Part shown: piece by piece, positions 1 through 13,600 of the stretch | Layout: each line of letters begins with the position of its first letter | How positions within the stretch are numbered: position 1 is the first letter of the stretch | DNA from: Acanthosoma haemorrhoidale | Lineage: Eukaryota; Arthropoda; Insecta; Hemiptera; Acanthosomatidae | Reading direction: 5' to 3' | NCBI GenBank assembly: GCA_930367205.1 | Contig: OV884013.1 | Location: forward strand, 92,877,333 to 92,941,332 | DNA length: 64,000 nt | Translations under genes and position numbers: made by a program | The notes under the pieces: generated by a model | The model's database searches: none | The model's input: the letters and a program-made list of their open reading frames with translations, nothing else | Told to the model about the DNA's origin: nothing

Positions 1-9
1 GTAGTCAGG

Positions 10-58
10 ATGTTGTCGATGGATGAAAGAAAATGTTTAAGTTCAGATGTAATATTAG
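10..58 (+). CDS. Candidate end of the GRFPY-region exon of GR-1 (tentative)
   Basis: An open stretch from position 1 ends at a good donor (GTAAGC at 59) in phase 1. This is the phase needed to join the next GR-1 exon at 450, whose first two bases complete a split glycine codon. The equivalent exons of GR-2, GR-3 and GR-4 also end in phase 1. The last residues here (SSDVILG) lack the GRFPY motif seen in the other three copies, so the match rests on splice phase and position only. The true exon may lie left of the window. Confidence 0.25.
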
Positions 59-449
59 GTAAGCCCGTTTTCCAAGGTTACATTTTTCTCTCCACTAAGT
101 GCCCCTGATATTCTCGTTAAAGGGTCAATATTTATATATTAATCCAGTGCTTATTTGGCCTAGATTAGATGACGAATGAAATGAGAGTGAAATTATATTT
201 TTTTTAATTTTCATTTCATGTTATAAAACAAAAAATGATTTCAGCTCTGAATTAAGCGTTGAAAATACAATATGAATACTCACAATATATGCCACAGTTG
301 GCATCATTGCGCCTTTATATTGTCTTGACAATAGAATATTTGTGAAATATATAAACTTGAAAAGTGAAAATATAAACATATTTGTGAAATATGTACGAAT
401 CTTCAAAAATAGCTATAATATATATTACAACTTTGTTGTGCGGTTGCAG

Positions 450-3400
450 GACAAGTTAGATGGAAGCTTCTGTCCTGGCCATTCCTGTACTCTGTCATCG
501 TGTCCATTCTGCAGCTGTACGCTACCATCATCGTTGTGATGTCGCTGTTTTCAGAGCTGTTCATTGCCAAGAACTACGACGGAACTGTCTACCGGATAGC
601 TTTGTCTGTCTCTCTCTTTCAGAGCTTCTCCACTCCATTCACCTACTGGTGGGAATCGCCAAAGTTCGTCAAATACCTCGAAATGTGGTGCAATTTTCAG
701 GTAGTTCATTAAACTATCAGTTATTGAAGGAATGAGTATCATCTTGAATCATAGAAATTTTTAGTGATTCATAGCTTTTCGCAAAACCAGAAATATATTC
801 CCCGTATATTTTTATGGTTCTATAAGTTGCTACATCCTATCAACTCAATAGAACAGAATTAATTGTCATAAATTAATTGGTAATTCAAATAAAAACAAAC
901 TTAATCTTCTTATATACATACTAATAAGCAAAGTTGATGAATCAAATCTTGCTGGTTCATAGTACCTCTGTAATACAAATATTAAAATAGTTCTTGGCTG
1001 TGTGGGTGCGGGATTGTCAGTGATTTGGGACTCAAGGTCTCAGTGAACTCCATAGTACTGTTCGAATGCACTGATATTTTGAAATTATTTGATGTACATG
1101 GTTTTCTTCCACATACCGATAACTACTCTTGCCCTGTAAAACAATTTCTATGACCATCGCCTGATATGTTGGACTGAACTGTCTCCCGGTTTTCGATTGA
1201 CTCTGGGGGTTATGAGTTCTTATTTCATTCTTTTACAATCTAGGGGTTCCATCGGTGGGTTGGCGAAATGAGTCTGAATATACTAACAGAGTGGTCGATA
1301 ACCTAAGGGTTTTACTCCGAAATAAAAGCAATCGAAAGAATATTAAAGGTTTAGATGCCTTGATTGATTTGTGAATTGAAATGATTGCGAAAGTAATTTA
1401 AATTGCGAGTTTCACAGTAACTCACCCTGGGTTGAACATAATTTTAAATAAATTTTCATACAGTTTTTTTTACGCATACACAACCTTGATTGTGTCCTTC
1501 GAGGCCTCTGACTTTTCTATAAACGTTTGTCTGTTACTTCTGGCACTTCTCTTACTTCAGCGAGTACAACGCCTCTTTTAGTAAAGTGTGATCCGAGGTA
1601 TTTGAAACCCTTCAAAACCTTTAGCCAGTCCTAAGCTCACTCTTCAAGTCTCACCCTTGTAAGTCTTCCAGCTCTTTGCATTTTCACAACCCACAACCTT
1701 CGGCTTATCTGTGATTATTGTATTATATTTAGGTTTGATTTGAGGTTTCTTCCTTTCCTCCCGGATACAGACCCTTAAAGGCATAAAGATTGCCAAAGAT
1801 GGCTCCTATTATCCTGATCCCGTAATGGTTGCTTCTCACCCTTGCCTTGCCTTTATTCAGGGCTATATTTAAAACGTGCTAACTTGCTTAATCTAAAGGT
1901 TGTGACGAACTCATGGGGTTTGTGATTGGAGGATGAAATACGTATGTGGATTCCCTGTAAAGACCTGAATTATATTCTAGTTTGGCCACACATTTCTGCG
2001 GTAATGGAATTTCGATGGTCCAATCAAAATAAAGGAAAATCGAGAGCCCAGATTTTCCTGATTTAAGTGTACCTACAAAAGAAAATGTTTAATTTTATTT
2101 GATACCCTATTTAATTTGACGAGGAAATATATATGTAGTTTTAATTATCGGTTCATTATATCTTATGGGTGTTAAATTGAGTCCCATGGAATATAAGACG
2201 CCACTAAGTCAAATTTTATTGATTGCATGTTTGACAATATATTTATGAAAATATAGTCCACCAACGACAGAAAAAAAAAGAACAGCTAGATCTTGAAAAG
2301 TGAAACCTTTTTTATACCTGAAAGACAATCCCAGTTAGTTAACACAAAAAAATGTTTTAGGAAGATTTCGGCAGTGATGAGATGGTTCTCCATTACACTA
2401 AAACTTCCAGAATATTGTCATTGCTGGAAATACCTATTTCATTTGGTTTAATATTGCTCGAAGTGAATATGTTTCTTGACCCGTTAATTTTGAAAATTTA
2501 CTCCTACACCTCAGCGTACGGGTCGATGGTTATCTCCTTGATATTCTGGTGCGTCACTCACTATGAGCTGCAGTACATTTCCGAGAACCTTCTCAAAAGA
2601 ATAATCGCCGTGAGTATCTACTAAAATTATTTTTAAATATTTTGATTGTAGTGGTAAAAATATTTAACATTCACAACTATGTTTAGATATTACAAAAAAT
2701 TGAGAACTAAATGATTACACCTTTTACTCTATTTAAAAACACTTATGAATTCAAAGCTGAGTTGTTTGCGACCCAGAGAGAGACTGTGCGTGAGTGTATT
2801 AATTAATATAAATGTGAGAAATTATTCATAGGATATTAAAGGCATTTTTTTCTAAGCACTTTGGTGCATTATAATGTGAATTTGACACATACATATACAG
2901 TAACATTGAAGATACTGGTTATTATAATAAAAACATTTATATTAAAGCACAATTTTTCACATCAGCTGCAAACATTATTTGAATTTTTTGAGTCGTAAAT
3001 TTATTTTAGGAATGTCATTAAGACTATTTTTAGGTTAACATCTTTAATATGCGCCGAACCATGGGAGAAAATGAGAATTTGAAAGCTTAGTTAGCTTCGG
3101 AACTGCTATTTATTTCACGTTTTATCTATATTTATATGTTATAATAGTAGTGTGTTTCTACTGACACATAATTAAATAATAATTGCATTTAGTGTGGAAT
3201 ATACCTTTAAAATTTTAGATTGATTATTTAATTTGTACGACCGAAATTGAAGAATTAACCATCTTGAAACAGCTAAGGCTTAAGAAAAAGTTGTAATAAT
3301 ACAAACAACTTACAATACTGGTATAATAATAAATAGAGAATATAGTGATTCTTACGAGGAGAGGTTGAGAATAAGCCAGAGCTCACCGTTCTAACCCCAC

Positions 3401-5943
3401 TTCATTTTCATTTACGACGAAGAGTGTATGACTCAACGTACTCGCTTCTATGGATGCTTTTTTTTTATTTATTAATATTTTGAAAATTAAATTTTTAAAA
3501 ATTACATAACTGAGCTGTGATTGGCTCCTTGTACTGCATTAAATGCAGTTTAAGCAGTTTCTGAGACTCATAAACATTGCACTATTGTTAAAAGAATTAA
3601 ACAAAGTAAATAGGACTAGGTGATGTGGCCCTCCTTTATCGTTTGTGATTACAATACGGGACTTACAAACTATGTTAAAGCTAATCTTGCATGCTAACAT
3701 AAAACTAGAGCGTTCCTGCCTCGACTACCTTCTGCCATCAATGGGAAAATGGATTGGCGGTAATAGTGTTAAACACGGGGTTTGTCATATATTGCAAGGA
3801 ATCAAAGAATTATATATATATATATAACCTATATATAATATATATATATATATTTGGCGAATGAGTTATCCACCGTAGGCAGCTCAAATTCTTCGTGGAG
3901 CTCAATGTTTCTCCGCTGCTGGAATGTAGTATCTCGGACCACTTGCATGGGTATCCCGTTTTGAATCTGTTCGAGTTGCTTTGCTGTCACTTCAATCAAA
4001 TGACTAAAAAGCGGTGCACCGTATAGCAGAGCAGGCCTGGGCCTGATTATGCTCTTATAAATCATGAGCTTACCTGGATGCTGGTCTGTGACTAGCCTGA
4101 TGGTCTCGTTAAGGGTCCAGGTGGTTTTGGGACGGTTTCTTTGTTATCCTCCTGATTAAGTGACACCTTACACCAACCCTAGGTAATGGTGAGACGTTTA
4201 TAGTCCATTGGCTTATACCAAGTAAGCCTTTGTGATATATTGAGATACTTAGTAACTGTAGTACAGAAATACTATAGACAATCTCCTTTCGAGCCTGGCA
4301 GTAGTTAAAAAATCCAAACGAGGCGTTTATTTTGTGTTTACTAGCTATGATATGAATTTTTTTTAGTAATTATTGTCCGTTTAATTCACTGCAAATTATT
4401 AAAAACACAGAAAAGTTGATTTGCAGAACGGCTGCCGGGACATGAGCAAGTACCGCATCATGTGGCTGAAGTTGTCCAGCCTGGTCTTTAGCGTCGGAGA
4501 TACCGTGGGCCAGATAGGACTGAGTATCTGTGTCCAGCTCTTCATCGTGTTCGTACTCACAACTTACGGCCTCCTCACCATGCTTGTCGACTTGTTGGTG
4601 GCACCACCCTTTCTGGGTCTCTTCTTCACCTTCACCCTCGGCCTGTCCTGTCAGTTCCTCGTCTGCGACGTAGCACACGTTACCACCCAGCTTGTAAGTC
4701 AATATAAACTCGCACATTAATTATAGTATCTATCGATGTTGACTCTCAAACGTAATGCTTATCAGGATGTAAAATCATTTTTTTTTCATCTTGTGTAAAC
4801 AGTAAATTGTATTTAGTTTTATTGTTAACTTGTTATTGAAGAAGGAATACCATTTAATTTAGAATATTGATAATAATATTGTTAGAAAAAACAATACTAA
4901 AATATATTTGACTGTAGATGTTTATTGTTGAAATGTAATTTAATTTAAAGACCAGTTGAAATCTCGAAGGGTCTCGATGTCAGTCACTATGTTACTTCCG
5001 CATTAAACCACGCGAATGTAAAATTTATTTCTTTTTAGGCCTTTGTTGGTTTTTGTTTTCTTCAAAGCTCTCCTATGGAGGGTTGTCATTCCATTTCAGT
5101 ATTCGACAGTTTAGTACTTTTAAAGTTTAGTAATTTAAAGAAACGAACCAAACAAATGTGTGATACTTTTATGCAATAAAACGACAAATCCTGCATTAAT
5201 AGTTTCAACTATCTGTAGCAGATTTTATTTTAAATAAGTTGAATGAATCCTTCAGATACTTAACGTAAACTGTTGAAATTGGATACATTTGAACTATAAT
5301 AAATGCTCATATGTTTAACTACAACTTCTTGCAGACAGGTCATCATTTTAGTACCCAACTACTTCAAGTGGACGTCTCGGAATTAAGTGAAAAAGATCAG
5401 TTTGAGGTGAGTCGAGACCATAAGATAACGAGTTATTTTATTTTGACAATAATATACAGAATAAATCGAAGGCTTTCTGAATCGTAATAATTCATTGGTA
5501 AAATTAGTACGATGAATCTTTTAAATAAACGTGTAAACTGTAAAAGTTGTAACTAATGGAAATTGTAGATGTTTTTGATTTAATTTTCAGATGTCTCTAC
5601 TGCTCCAAACAATGGCGGCGAACCCACCAGAGGTAAATTTCAAAGGTTTCACAAAGATCAACCGTGGCCTTTTTGTTACGGTGAGACCCTATACAACTGC
5701 TCTATACGCACAAAGTAAAAATCAGTAACTAGAGTGAACGAACGGACCATAAATCACCCGATTGTGTAGTCTGTTTAGAAATTAAGTACCAACAAAGTTA
5801 ATTAATAAAGAAAAATATTACAATTTCGAATAATATTTATGTTGCAGTTCGTAACAGAAGCAGTGACCTACCTGGTTGTACTCATTCAGCTCAAAACATC
5901 TGATCTAGCAATGAAAATGAATAACTCTACTCTACTATCATAG
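450..5943 (+). CDS. Gustatory receptor GR-1, 5' partial (six exons in window)
   Basis: Seven-transmembrane insect gustatory receptor, a ligand-gated channel subunit of taste neurons (family knowledge; the ligand is unknown). Exons by GT-AG sites: 450-700, 2361-2609, 4427-4693, 5335-5406, 5591-5680 and 5848-5943 (stop TAG). All visible introns are phase 0. The exons at 450, 2361 and 4427 each carry two hydrophobic segments (TM1-2, TM3-4, TM5-6). The last exon carries TM7 with TYLVVLIQL, matching the family motif TYhhhhhQF except that the final aromatic is L. The 90-nt exon has the usual NPPEVNFKGF block before TM7. About 341 residues are visible; by comparison with its neighbours, 55-85 N-terminal residues lie upstream. 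An AATAAA at 5988-5993 is a likely poly(A) signal. All visible exons are open, so the gene looks functional. Confidence 0.88.
701..2360 (+). other. GR-1 intron between TM1-2 and TM3-4 exons
   Basis: 1.66-kb intron with a GT donor at 701 and a TTTTAG acceptor ending at 2360. The only recognisable content is a reverse-strand non-LTR reverse-transcriptase relic at about 1490-1720. The rest is AT-rich unique-looking DNA. Confidence 0.7.
1490..1720 (-). mobile_element. Non-LTR reverse-transcriptase relic (RTE/CR1-like thumb region)
   Basis: Read on the minus strand, about 1618-1560 encodes GFKYLGSHFTKRG. This is the F-x-YLGS block that follows the catalytic YADD box in many non-LTR reverse transcriptases. 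Upstream on the same strand a run with DKPKVV resembles the KTKVM segment that normally precedes it. Frames are interrupted and no ends are visible, so this is an old fragment in a GR-1 intron. The clade assignment is tentative. Confidence 0.5.
3816..3853. repeat. TA-rich microsatellite
   Basis: Imperfect (TA)n run in a GR-1 intron. It abuts the 3' side of a reverse-strand RT fragment. Confidence 0.8.
3855..4150 (-). mobile_element. Non-LTR reverse-transcriptase C-terminal relic
   Basis: The minus-strand reading frame at about 4065-3855 contains YKSIIRPRPALLYGAPLF followed by EQIQNGIPMQVVRDT and ELHEEFELPTV. This is the standard order of the region C-terminal to the RT domain in Jockey/CR1-type elements: YK.IIRP..YG.P, then the QN...R block, then the LH..L..P block. 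A stop interrupts the frame upstream, and no 5' end or tail is visible. Its sequence is clearly different from the Jockey-like copy at 17497-22094, so it is a separate family. Confidence 0.65.
4694..5334 (+). other. GR-1 intron after the TM5-6 exon
   Basis: 641-bp AT-rich intron (GTAAGT donor, CTTGCAG acceptor). I see no element or RNA gene in it. Confidence 0.7.
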
Positions 5944-5987
5944 TTAAATGACTAATACATATGTGTTTTTTGTTGTTACTTTGTTTA

Positions 5988-5993
5988 AATAAA
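5988..5993 (+). terminator. GR-1 poly(A) signal
   Basis: AATAAA 45 bp after the GR-1 stop codon, in an AT-rich 3' flank. Confidence 0.5.
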
Positions 5994-7699
5994 TAATTAT
6001 TAATTTATTTACCAAACATAAGTAATGTAGTATAAGAGGAAAAAATATAAAAAATTGCACACCCGTGAGGAAGAGCAATAAGAACAATTTGATCAGTGAA
6101 CATCTTCCTACTTCCTGCGTGCTTCAATTTTCGATGCTGTTTGTTTAATTTTTTTAATTTTGGACTTATTATATTATATAATAACTATGCTTTTTGGCAC
6201 TTGACGTTTGTTCATTGGATCATAGAATACATATTTTTTTTTTTTTTGAATGTCAGCATATTTCAATTCATACGATTGAAGTAAAATATAAATATGATCA
6301 AATTTTCTGTTACCAATAATGCAAACATTACATTTTTATTATAAGTCATGACATGTTTAATTAAATATAATGTATTTATGGCTAAAATCTTGTTTTATTT
6401 TCTTCATTTCAAGTACCATGAGCGATTTATTCTGTTCTATATTGACTATTCTATTATTACGTATTCAGAAGCTTAGACTGATAAAATTTTTAAAAATCCT
6501 TCATACGTATTTTTATTTACGTAATTTATGTACATGATTTAGGAAACAAAAAAATGTTATCTTTCGTGAATCTTTATAAATTGTGAAGTATCATGATAAA
6601 CATATTTATAATTTAAATAAAGATTTTTATTGTCTCAACATAGTTAATGTGTAGATACTGTGTTTTAAAAACAAAACGAAATGAGAGCAGCATTGACAAC
6701 AAAATTAGCTGGTTAGGGTGTGTAAACAGACTTTTAGAAATGTATAATTCTGCAAAATACAATTATAATTGTTGCAGTTAATAAATAAATGGATGTGATT
6801 TAGTAAATACTACTTTACCACAGGATTAGATACAGGAAAGCCGTACTTAGACATCCTTATACCCATTCACATACATCCCTGAAACATGGACTACAGCAAA
6901 GCAAACTCGGACACTTAGTATTTGGAGGAAGAATAAATCAAAAGTAAGCTACTGGTGGGCTGCCTACACATTGCCTCAAAGGGTGAAGACTGGATCATAA
7001 AGAATTGTTGATAAGCAAAGCAGCATTGGACTGCTCGGAAAATGACATTTTTCACTTTTGTAATTATGTTTGTATTATACTTCCATTATAGAGTTTAGGA
7101 TAGTTGCTTATACAGGATAAAACACGAGCACCATCCCCCCTCCCCGGAGAGGCCAATTGGGCTGAAGAAGTACCTCATCCTCAAATATATGAAATCATGC
7201 CCCAGTCTTATGACCTTTTTACAGTCATGATGATTTCAGAAATAAATAAGTTAGATGATTTACTTTTCCTTTTCATAAATTTTCTCTCTGGTGGTATCTA
7301 TTTCTAAGTTTATTAATGCTATCTTAGTTATTGTAGTCTTTTACATTAAGTAAAACATGTTTATTATAAAATTTAATTTATTGCTTTGTGTCTATTTAAT
7401 TATATCTTAAATTCGTGACCTGGATGCTGTTCCAGACCCTTTAAATAAACGGAAAACCCGACCACGGGCTCACATACATAAGATTGATACTTGCAAAGTC
7501 ACTTTCATCGATACCTTTGACATATGATTTTCACAAATACAACTTCTATCTCATGTCACTGAATCAATTATTCAAAGAATAATCCCATTATGTAGGAGTA
7601 GTTTAAAGAAAATTGATCCTAAAGGCAAATATAGAATCAGAAATTAACAGAGCTGCTCACGTAATTGCATCCCAGACTTCGGTGAATGTAAAGGCCATT
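5994..7699. other. Intergenic DNA between GR-1 and GR-2
   Basis: AT-rich sequence with homopolymer runs. No coding potential above background, no RNA gene and no identifiable element. The GR-2 promoter probably lies in its right part, but I see no convincing core motif. Confidence 0.6.
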
Positions 7700-10600
7700 A
7701 TGTACAACTACGGAAGGAAGACTTATTTTATTCAGGTAAAGCCTTCATGGTTTAAAATTTGTGGCCAAGTCCAAATTGATGGGTTATACGTTCATAAGAT
7801 CCCTTCGATCTTCATTCGTCTGTGTGGCTGAAAGTATGTTCTAAAGGTGGTCGTAAAATGACGTTATATTTCACAAAATCTCTGACCAGTTTCACGTTAA
7901 ATTAGAAAGAAATCGTACAAATTGGCTTAATAAATCTAGAGTGGTAAAAGAACATCCATAAATGTTTCGGATTTTTTTATACACCTTCCCAAAAACGTAA
8001 CGTAGTGCAATAAAAATAAAATAACGCTAATGATTTTAGGTGTACGGATTTATTCGCTTCCGTACGGGTAGATTCGCCTGAGGATCTATAATTGTATATA
8101 ATTATCTGTAAATTTAAAGGGGCTATGAAGAAAGAAAAAAAAATAATAAAAAATAGGTGTACGGATTGTATATAATTATCTGTAAATTTAAAGGGGCTAT
8201 GAAGAAAAAAAAAAAAAAATAGGTGTACGGAGTGATAGAAATAATGAAATAAAATAGATTAATTCTGAGTGATTAATTCTAATTTATAATTAAATAATGC
8301 ATTATATAATGATAAATGACCGTGGAAATTTCACTTACTGTTTTTTTTTGTTTCAGATGTTCCTAACTTCCAAAGGAAATAGGGTCTACCATTCAGAATA
8401 CGGACCAAATAGATATTATGCAGAAATAAAACCTTTTCTGTTTATGCTTAGGCTAATCGGAAGATTTCCCTATTCCATTCCTGCTAATGGTATGCTATTA
8501 ACAATTTGAATACAGAATATCATCTATACAACCTTACTCATGTCTGACAGGCAATATTACAACTTATAAAGATTTTTGAGTGTTGAATTATTTTAATTGA
8601 TTCAACCATCGGTGATTATGGGACTAGTTTTTTCTTGGTGGATTAAATGTATCATTCATTTTTACCACCTTCAACTGTATTAGATCAATTAGGAACTAAA
8701 TTTTATTTAAATTAATTAGTGAGAAGCAGAAAGGGGAGAAGAGATATTTAAGGACTGTTTATGTGTGTTATAATAATCTATAAAAGAGGTAGATCGTGGT
8801 TCAATTCCAGCTCCATCCACCATCTAGTGGGGGAAGAAGAAATAAGTGGGCTTTGTCTGAGGCAATCTCAGGGAGCGCGTTGGTGGGGGCCTGTAAGCAA
8901 GCATTTGTTGTTGTAAATAACAAATGAATAATAAATTTCGATTAGTGGTTAGATGATTACACTTCACATCCTTAACTTAGCCTATGTTCTCGAAATTGCA
9001 CCTTTACGTGTAGTGTGTCTGGAGAGATAAAAGAACTACTTGTGATAAAATTACAATCTGCCTAATTAAGCAATAAGTGATTGTGATAAATGTTCTCATT
9101 CATACCGTATTTACAATTTTCATTCACTCGCTCATTTATACAGTATTTACAAATAGCCCAGAGACCTCCCAAATCCACATGGTTGTCACCTCCCTCGCAT
9201 GCGAAAGAGGAATCGGAGTCTTGGGAAGTCCCCCACGCTCCTATGTCAGCCTCGTCACCAGAAACGAGCCAGTGGAGGCTGGTGAAGAGCGTGAGAGCCA
9301 CGTACGCTGAGGACATGATTGGAGAAACTGTACAGTTAAATAATCTTGTAGAGGAGAGTCTTTAAAAAAACTTTATTATGAATAACAATCAAGACAGTGG
9401 TAAATATGCAAATATTAAGAGATCGGTTACAACATTAGAACATACTTTGTTGAATGACTAGGCACAAGTAGGGTGTCTTGGCCCTAAGCAGGTCAGAAAA
9501 GGGTAGGGTTTTTGGAAACAGTAAGGGGTTGCTTACAAAAAAAAACAAGGGTTTTGCTCAAGAACCTTTCATATTTTATACCATTTCCAAACTGGCCATT
9601 TCCAGGACCCGCACTGGAACCACGTATTTATAGCAGGTCACGAGGCCACTGCCGTTTTAGTCATTGAGGAGGGGATTATAGAGATGAGTGGAGCAGTGAA
9701 ATGACTGTGCTAGGGGATTAGGGTGGTTGGATAAGTCACTATGGAATTTCATGAACTTGGAAGGGATGAGTTCAAGAATGTAAGGTATATTAAAATCGTT
9801 ATGAAGGGTTTTGTTTCTGACGTAATAAGGAGCATTTACTATTTTTCTCAGGAATTTTAATTGAAAGGATTGGATACGCTTGATGTTCGACTTTTTTGCT
9901 GTCCCCTGTAAGTGTGACAAGAATTCAAAACTTTTTTTTTTTAAATGACAGTTGATTTGTTCATTTATTGGAAATACAAATCATTAATCTAACGAACTAC
10001 TATTTACTTTAATTTATCTTTCTGTTTAAGGTCCTATTAGGTTTCAGTTGTTCTCTTTTCCAACGTTATACTCCATGGCTTTCTATACCACCCAAGCCTA
10101 CTGGACCATAAACACTCTGAAAATGGTCTACAGGATAAGGAAGCAGGCCAGCTATGACGAGACTTTGTTTTCAATCCTGTTCACAGTGTTCCTCCTTCAT
10201 AATGTGGTCACACCTTTCACCCACTGGATGCAAGGCCTCAAGGTGATTAGCTACATCGAATCCTGGCAGCAATGTCAGGTAAACTAAGATCCATCTAATA
10301 CATAAATTACTGTAATTTATAAACATAATAATATTATTGGCTTAAAAGAGGGTTTACATTAGGTTATCCCCTCATTTTAGGGGCTAGGATAAGAAGGGTT
10401 GGCTTGGGAATGGTCATTTGGTCTCTGAGCCCGGTGCATAATAATCGTTACCTTTTATTTTTGAAATGCAAAAGTTATATTCGAATAATATGTTTACTGA
10501 TATTATTTCAAAATTTCATTGCAAAAACCTTAAAACAAAAATAAAACACTTCAAGGAATTTCGGAACGTTTATTTAGATTTATAACAATAAGATTACCAA

Positions 10601-13600
10601 ACGGACACATAAAATAGGCATATTGAAAAAAACCAAAAAAAACAACCGTTTGTGTTCTAGCTTAGGTGATGTGAGTCTAACATACACCATTGCATTCATT
10701 CGTACCATGTGAATGAAATTGAATTTTACTATAAATTGGTTTAATTTTGTTCATTATAATTAGTTAAAAATATATCAGTGCTGGCAATGAATAAATACTT
10801 GTATCTCAGGCTTGAATAAATTCAATTAAAACATTTATTTAGATGTACATTTTCTACGATGTCTAACTGTTAAAATGAAACCTTATTACGCATATTCAGT
10901 GAAAAACTGGTCCCAGCCCCTTCGTTGAAGGAGGCCATTCTCGTCCAGAATAAGTAACAAATCTCTCGCTCTCTTGGGAAGCTGAGACATTTCCCTTTAT
11001 CTCGCTGTATAATGTTATCCTGTTTAGAATTTTACCTCTTAGTCTTTTGTCATTAGAGCAGTTATTATGTTGTTTATGTAAGTTGCATGTTGTTATTTTT
11101 ATTAATAAAGGATTTATTTTAAGTCTTTACTCCTGCGAGTTACTTATAGGATTACTCTGTTTCAGGACGAGCTAAGGTTTGTAGGGGTAGACCTGTCGAA
11201 GAAACTGTTGATGAGGTTCATCGTCACCGGAGTCCTGCCTGGTGCCATGTTGGTTGTCAGCATTGGCACTTACGTTCTTAAGAATCTGCCCTTTGAGTGC
11301 ATGGTCCCCTTTGTCATATCCGTCATAGCGACCGAGCTCAGTCTGAACCTTTGGTGTATCGCCCTCGGCTACATCGAGATCATATCCAAGGAAATGCTTA
11401 GAAAGTTCATAGAGGTATGACTCTCTAAAAATCCTCGTCAGTTCATCTATGTATTGGGTGTTTGTCTTTAAGTTGATTGTGGAGTGGTGGGAGCACAAGC
11501 TAATAACGGGAAACTTCGCTGTCATTCGAGGAAATCGATGAAAGTTTTTCCAGTGAAACTAAGTCAAACAAATTGAATGGAATACTAAAAATCAACAAAA
11601 TATGTTTTAGCCTAAGATTATTAAAAAAGTTTCATTCGCGTTTGAAAATCTTTGACAGATAAACGTTCTCCCTTGAAATTGTTTGAACAGACTTTATGCT
11701 GGAAAAAAAAAATGTAGCCTATCCGCTGCGCCTTCTTCCTTCAGCTCAAACCCTACACCGTCTTCCCAAATATATATTTCCAGGAAAGCGTTGGATTGCT
11801 TATCTTCTGCGTAAACTTATTAATGGAAGAGTTCACGGAAGAAACACGAAATGTCCATTCTAGTCGATATTGATTTAACACTGTCAACATTGGGGTTTGA
11901 GAAGTGGAATAATTGGGGAGAACGAAAAAGGGCTAAATATTAAAACACTTTAGATAATAGTCCAACATATCTTGCACGAAAGTTGTTAAGGATTCAAACA
12001 AAAAATCTATAAAATCACTTTTCTAAAAAATTGAAACATTAGATGAGACCATGGAAGTCGAGTAATGCGAAGATTGATGTTAATTTTGCATTATTTTCTT
12101 AGTTCAAAACTAAAAGATTTCTTGAATGAGTTAGCAACGGTGGTGAGTTAAGAGAAAGGGTGGCTTAGCACCAGTGCATCTTTGGATTCCTTCGAGTAAG
12201 AACTACAAAACATCGGTGCTATTTGATCGCTAACAAATTAAGGCACAGTTCATGTTAGCCAATGACCATCGCGAACAACGAGAAATTTTTGCAAATTGAA
12301 ATTTTTTAGCTGATATGAATTTAATAATTTACTCCATAATAGCTGGTACAACTTCGGATTGTATGGAATGAAAACTACAAAAGTTACGCCAGTCATGTAA
12401 TCAGATAAGTGAATTCACGCGAACACAAATTATTTCATTATATTTCTTTCTAAGTTATTAGTCTTTCCTTGTTATTCTCCGTTATTTTATTAATAATATA
12501 TTAATTAATAATCAATTTTTATTTTTGCAAAGTATTTCGAACATTAGGATCTGAACTTGAAGTAACATTGGCGCACATAAACTTACTGAGTGCTAATGAA
12601 TACTTTTCAAATCATAGGTGTTTTATCATAACATTTCTAAGTCAATTTCAGGATTTTCCAAATCAAAATCAGAATTTTCTGAATCAAATTTAAAATAAGA
12701 ATATCCAAAATCAAAATAAGATTTTTTTTGCAAGTCAACTTGTCTAGTGCCATGACAACTTAACCTACTGTAAACACAACAGTTTCAGATTTTCAATTGT
12801 GAAATTGACTTGAAAATTCTATAAATTGTTGTTATTTAGGCATGAGTTTCTTGTTTGTATATTCATAAGATATTTCTGCTCTACAGAATAAATACCGGGA
12901 CTTGACGATGTTGAGGAAAGTTTGGATGAGACTGTGTCGCCAGCTGTCTGGCCTGGGGGATAAGATGGCACACATTATTGTGGTTACTGCTATAGTATTG
13001 TTCGTGACCTTTCTACTATCCCTGTACGGAGTACTTGCCTACCTATTCCGGTTTTCGGTGGCGGCTTCCTCGCTATGGGGATTCGTCGGTGGATGTTTAA
13101 GTTGCATCTTAGTGCATTACATCTTCTGTAATGTAGCCCATGAAACTAGTCAAGAGGTAGGAAACGCTCCTTTGACACAGCTTGAGGTGTTTCTTTCAAA
13201 CATGTAAAGGGCCAACACCAAGAATGTGTGGTTGTAAATGCAATTGCATTGTTTATAAATCGCTTACAATCTATAATATATGTAAGATTGGCTGGATGAA
13301 TTTAATTCAAATCACAACCATTGCTTTAAATTTGCTTACTTGTTTATGCTTACTAAAAATATTCAATACGTACACAAAATTATTGATGTAATATTTTTTT
13401 ATCGATCAATAGATGATTAGTATCATAGCGTTTCAGTACTAGTCTCATTATTTGTATATACAAATTATTTTCAAGTATTCATCTTCATTTTTATTTATTG
13501 TTATTTATTTTTGTAGCTGGGCAGAAGATTCACATCAAAATTTCTCATGATAGATTTTTCAACCCAGAGCAAGGAATATTTAACTGAGGTAAAAGAGATA

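Larger units (their letters stand above)
2610..4426 (+). other. GR-1 intron between TM3-4 and TM5-6 exons
   Basis: 1.8-kb intron with a GTGAGT donor at 2610 and a TTGCAG acceptor ending at 4426. It contains a TA microsatellite at 3816-3853 and a reverse-strand RT relic at about 3855-4150. Nothing else is recognisable. Confidence 0.7.
8490..10030 (+). other. GR-2 intron with retroelement fragments
   Basis: 1.54-kb phase-1 intron. It holds a possible SINE piece (about 8780-8900) and scattered reverse-strand pieces of the Jockey-like family (about 9080-9912), with unexplained GC-rich sequence between them. Confidence 0.7.

Noticed and set aside
3645..3827. Open frame of 60 codons before the TA microsatellite
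   Set aside because: Falls in a GR-1 intron, ends in the microsatellite and lacks any feature.
4370..4717. Minus-strand open frame of 115 codons
   Set aside because: Exactly antisense to the GR-1 TM5-6 exon, which has splice sites and family features; a shadow.
7104..7307. Possible short gene between GR-1 and GR-2
   Set aside because: AT-rich 67-codon frame without conserved motif; not a GR exon.
11172..11525. Minus-strand open frame of 117 codons
   Set aside because: Antisense to the GR-2 TM3-4 exon; no protein features of its own.
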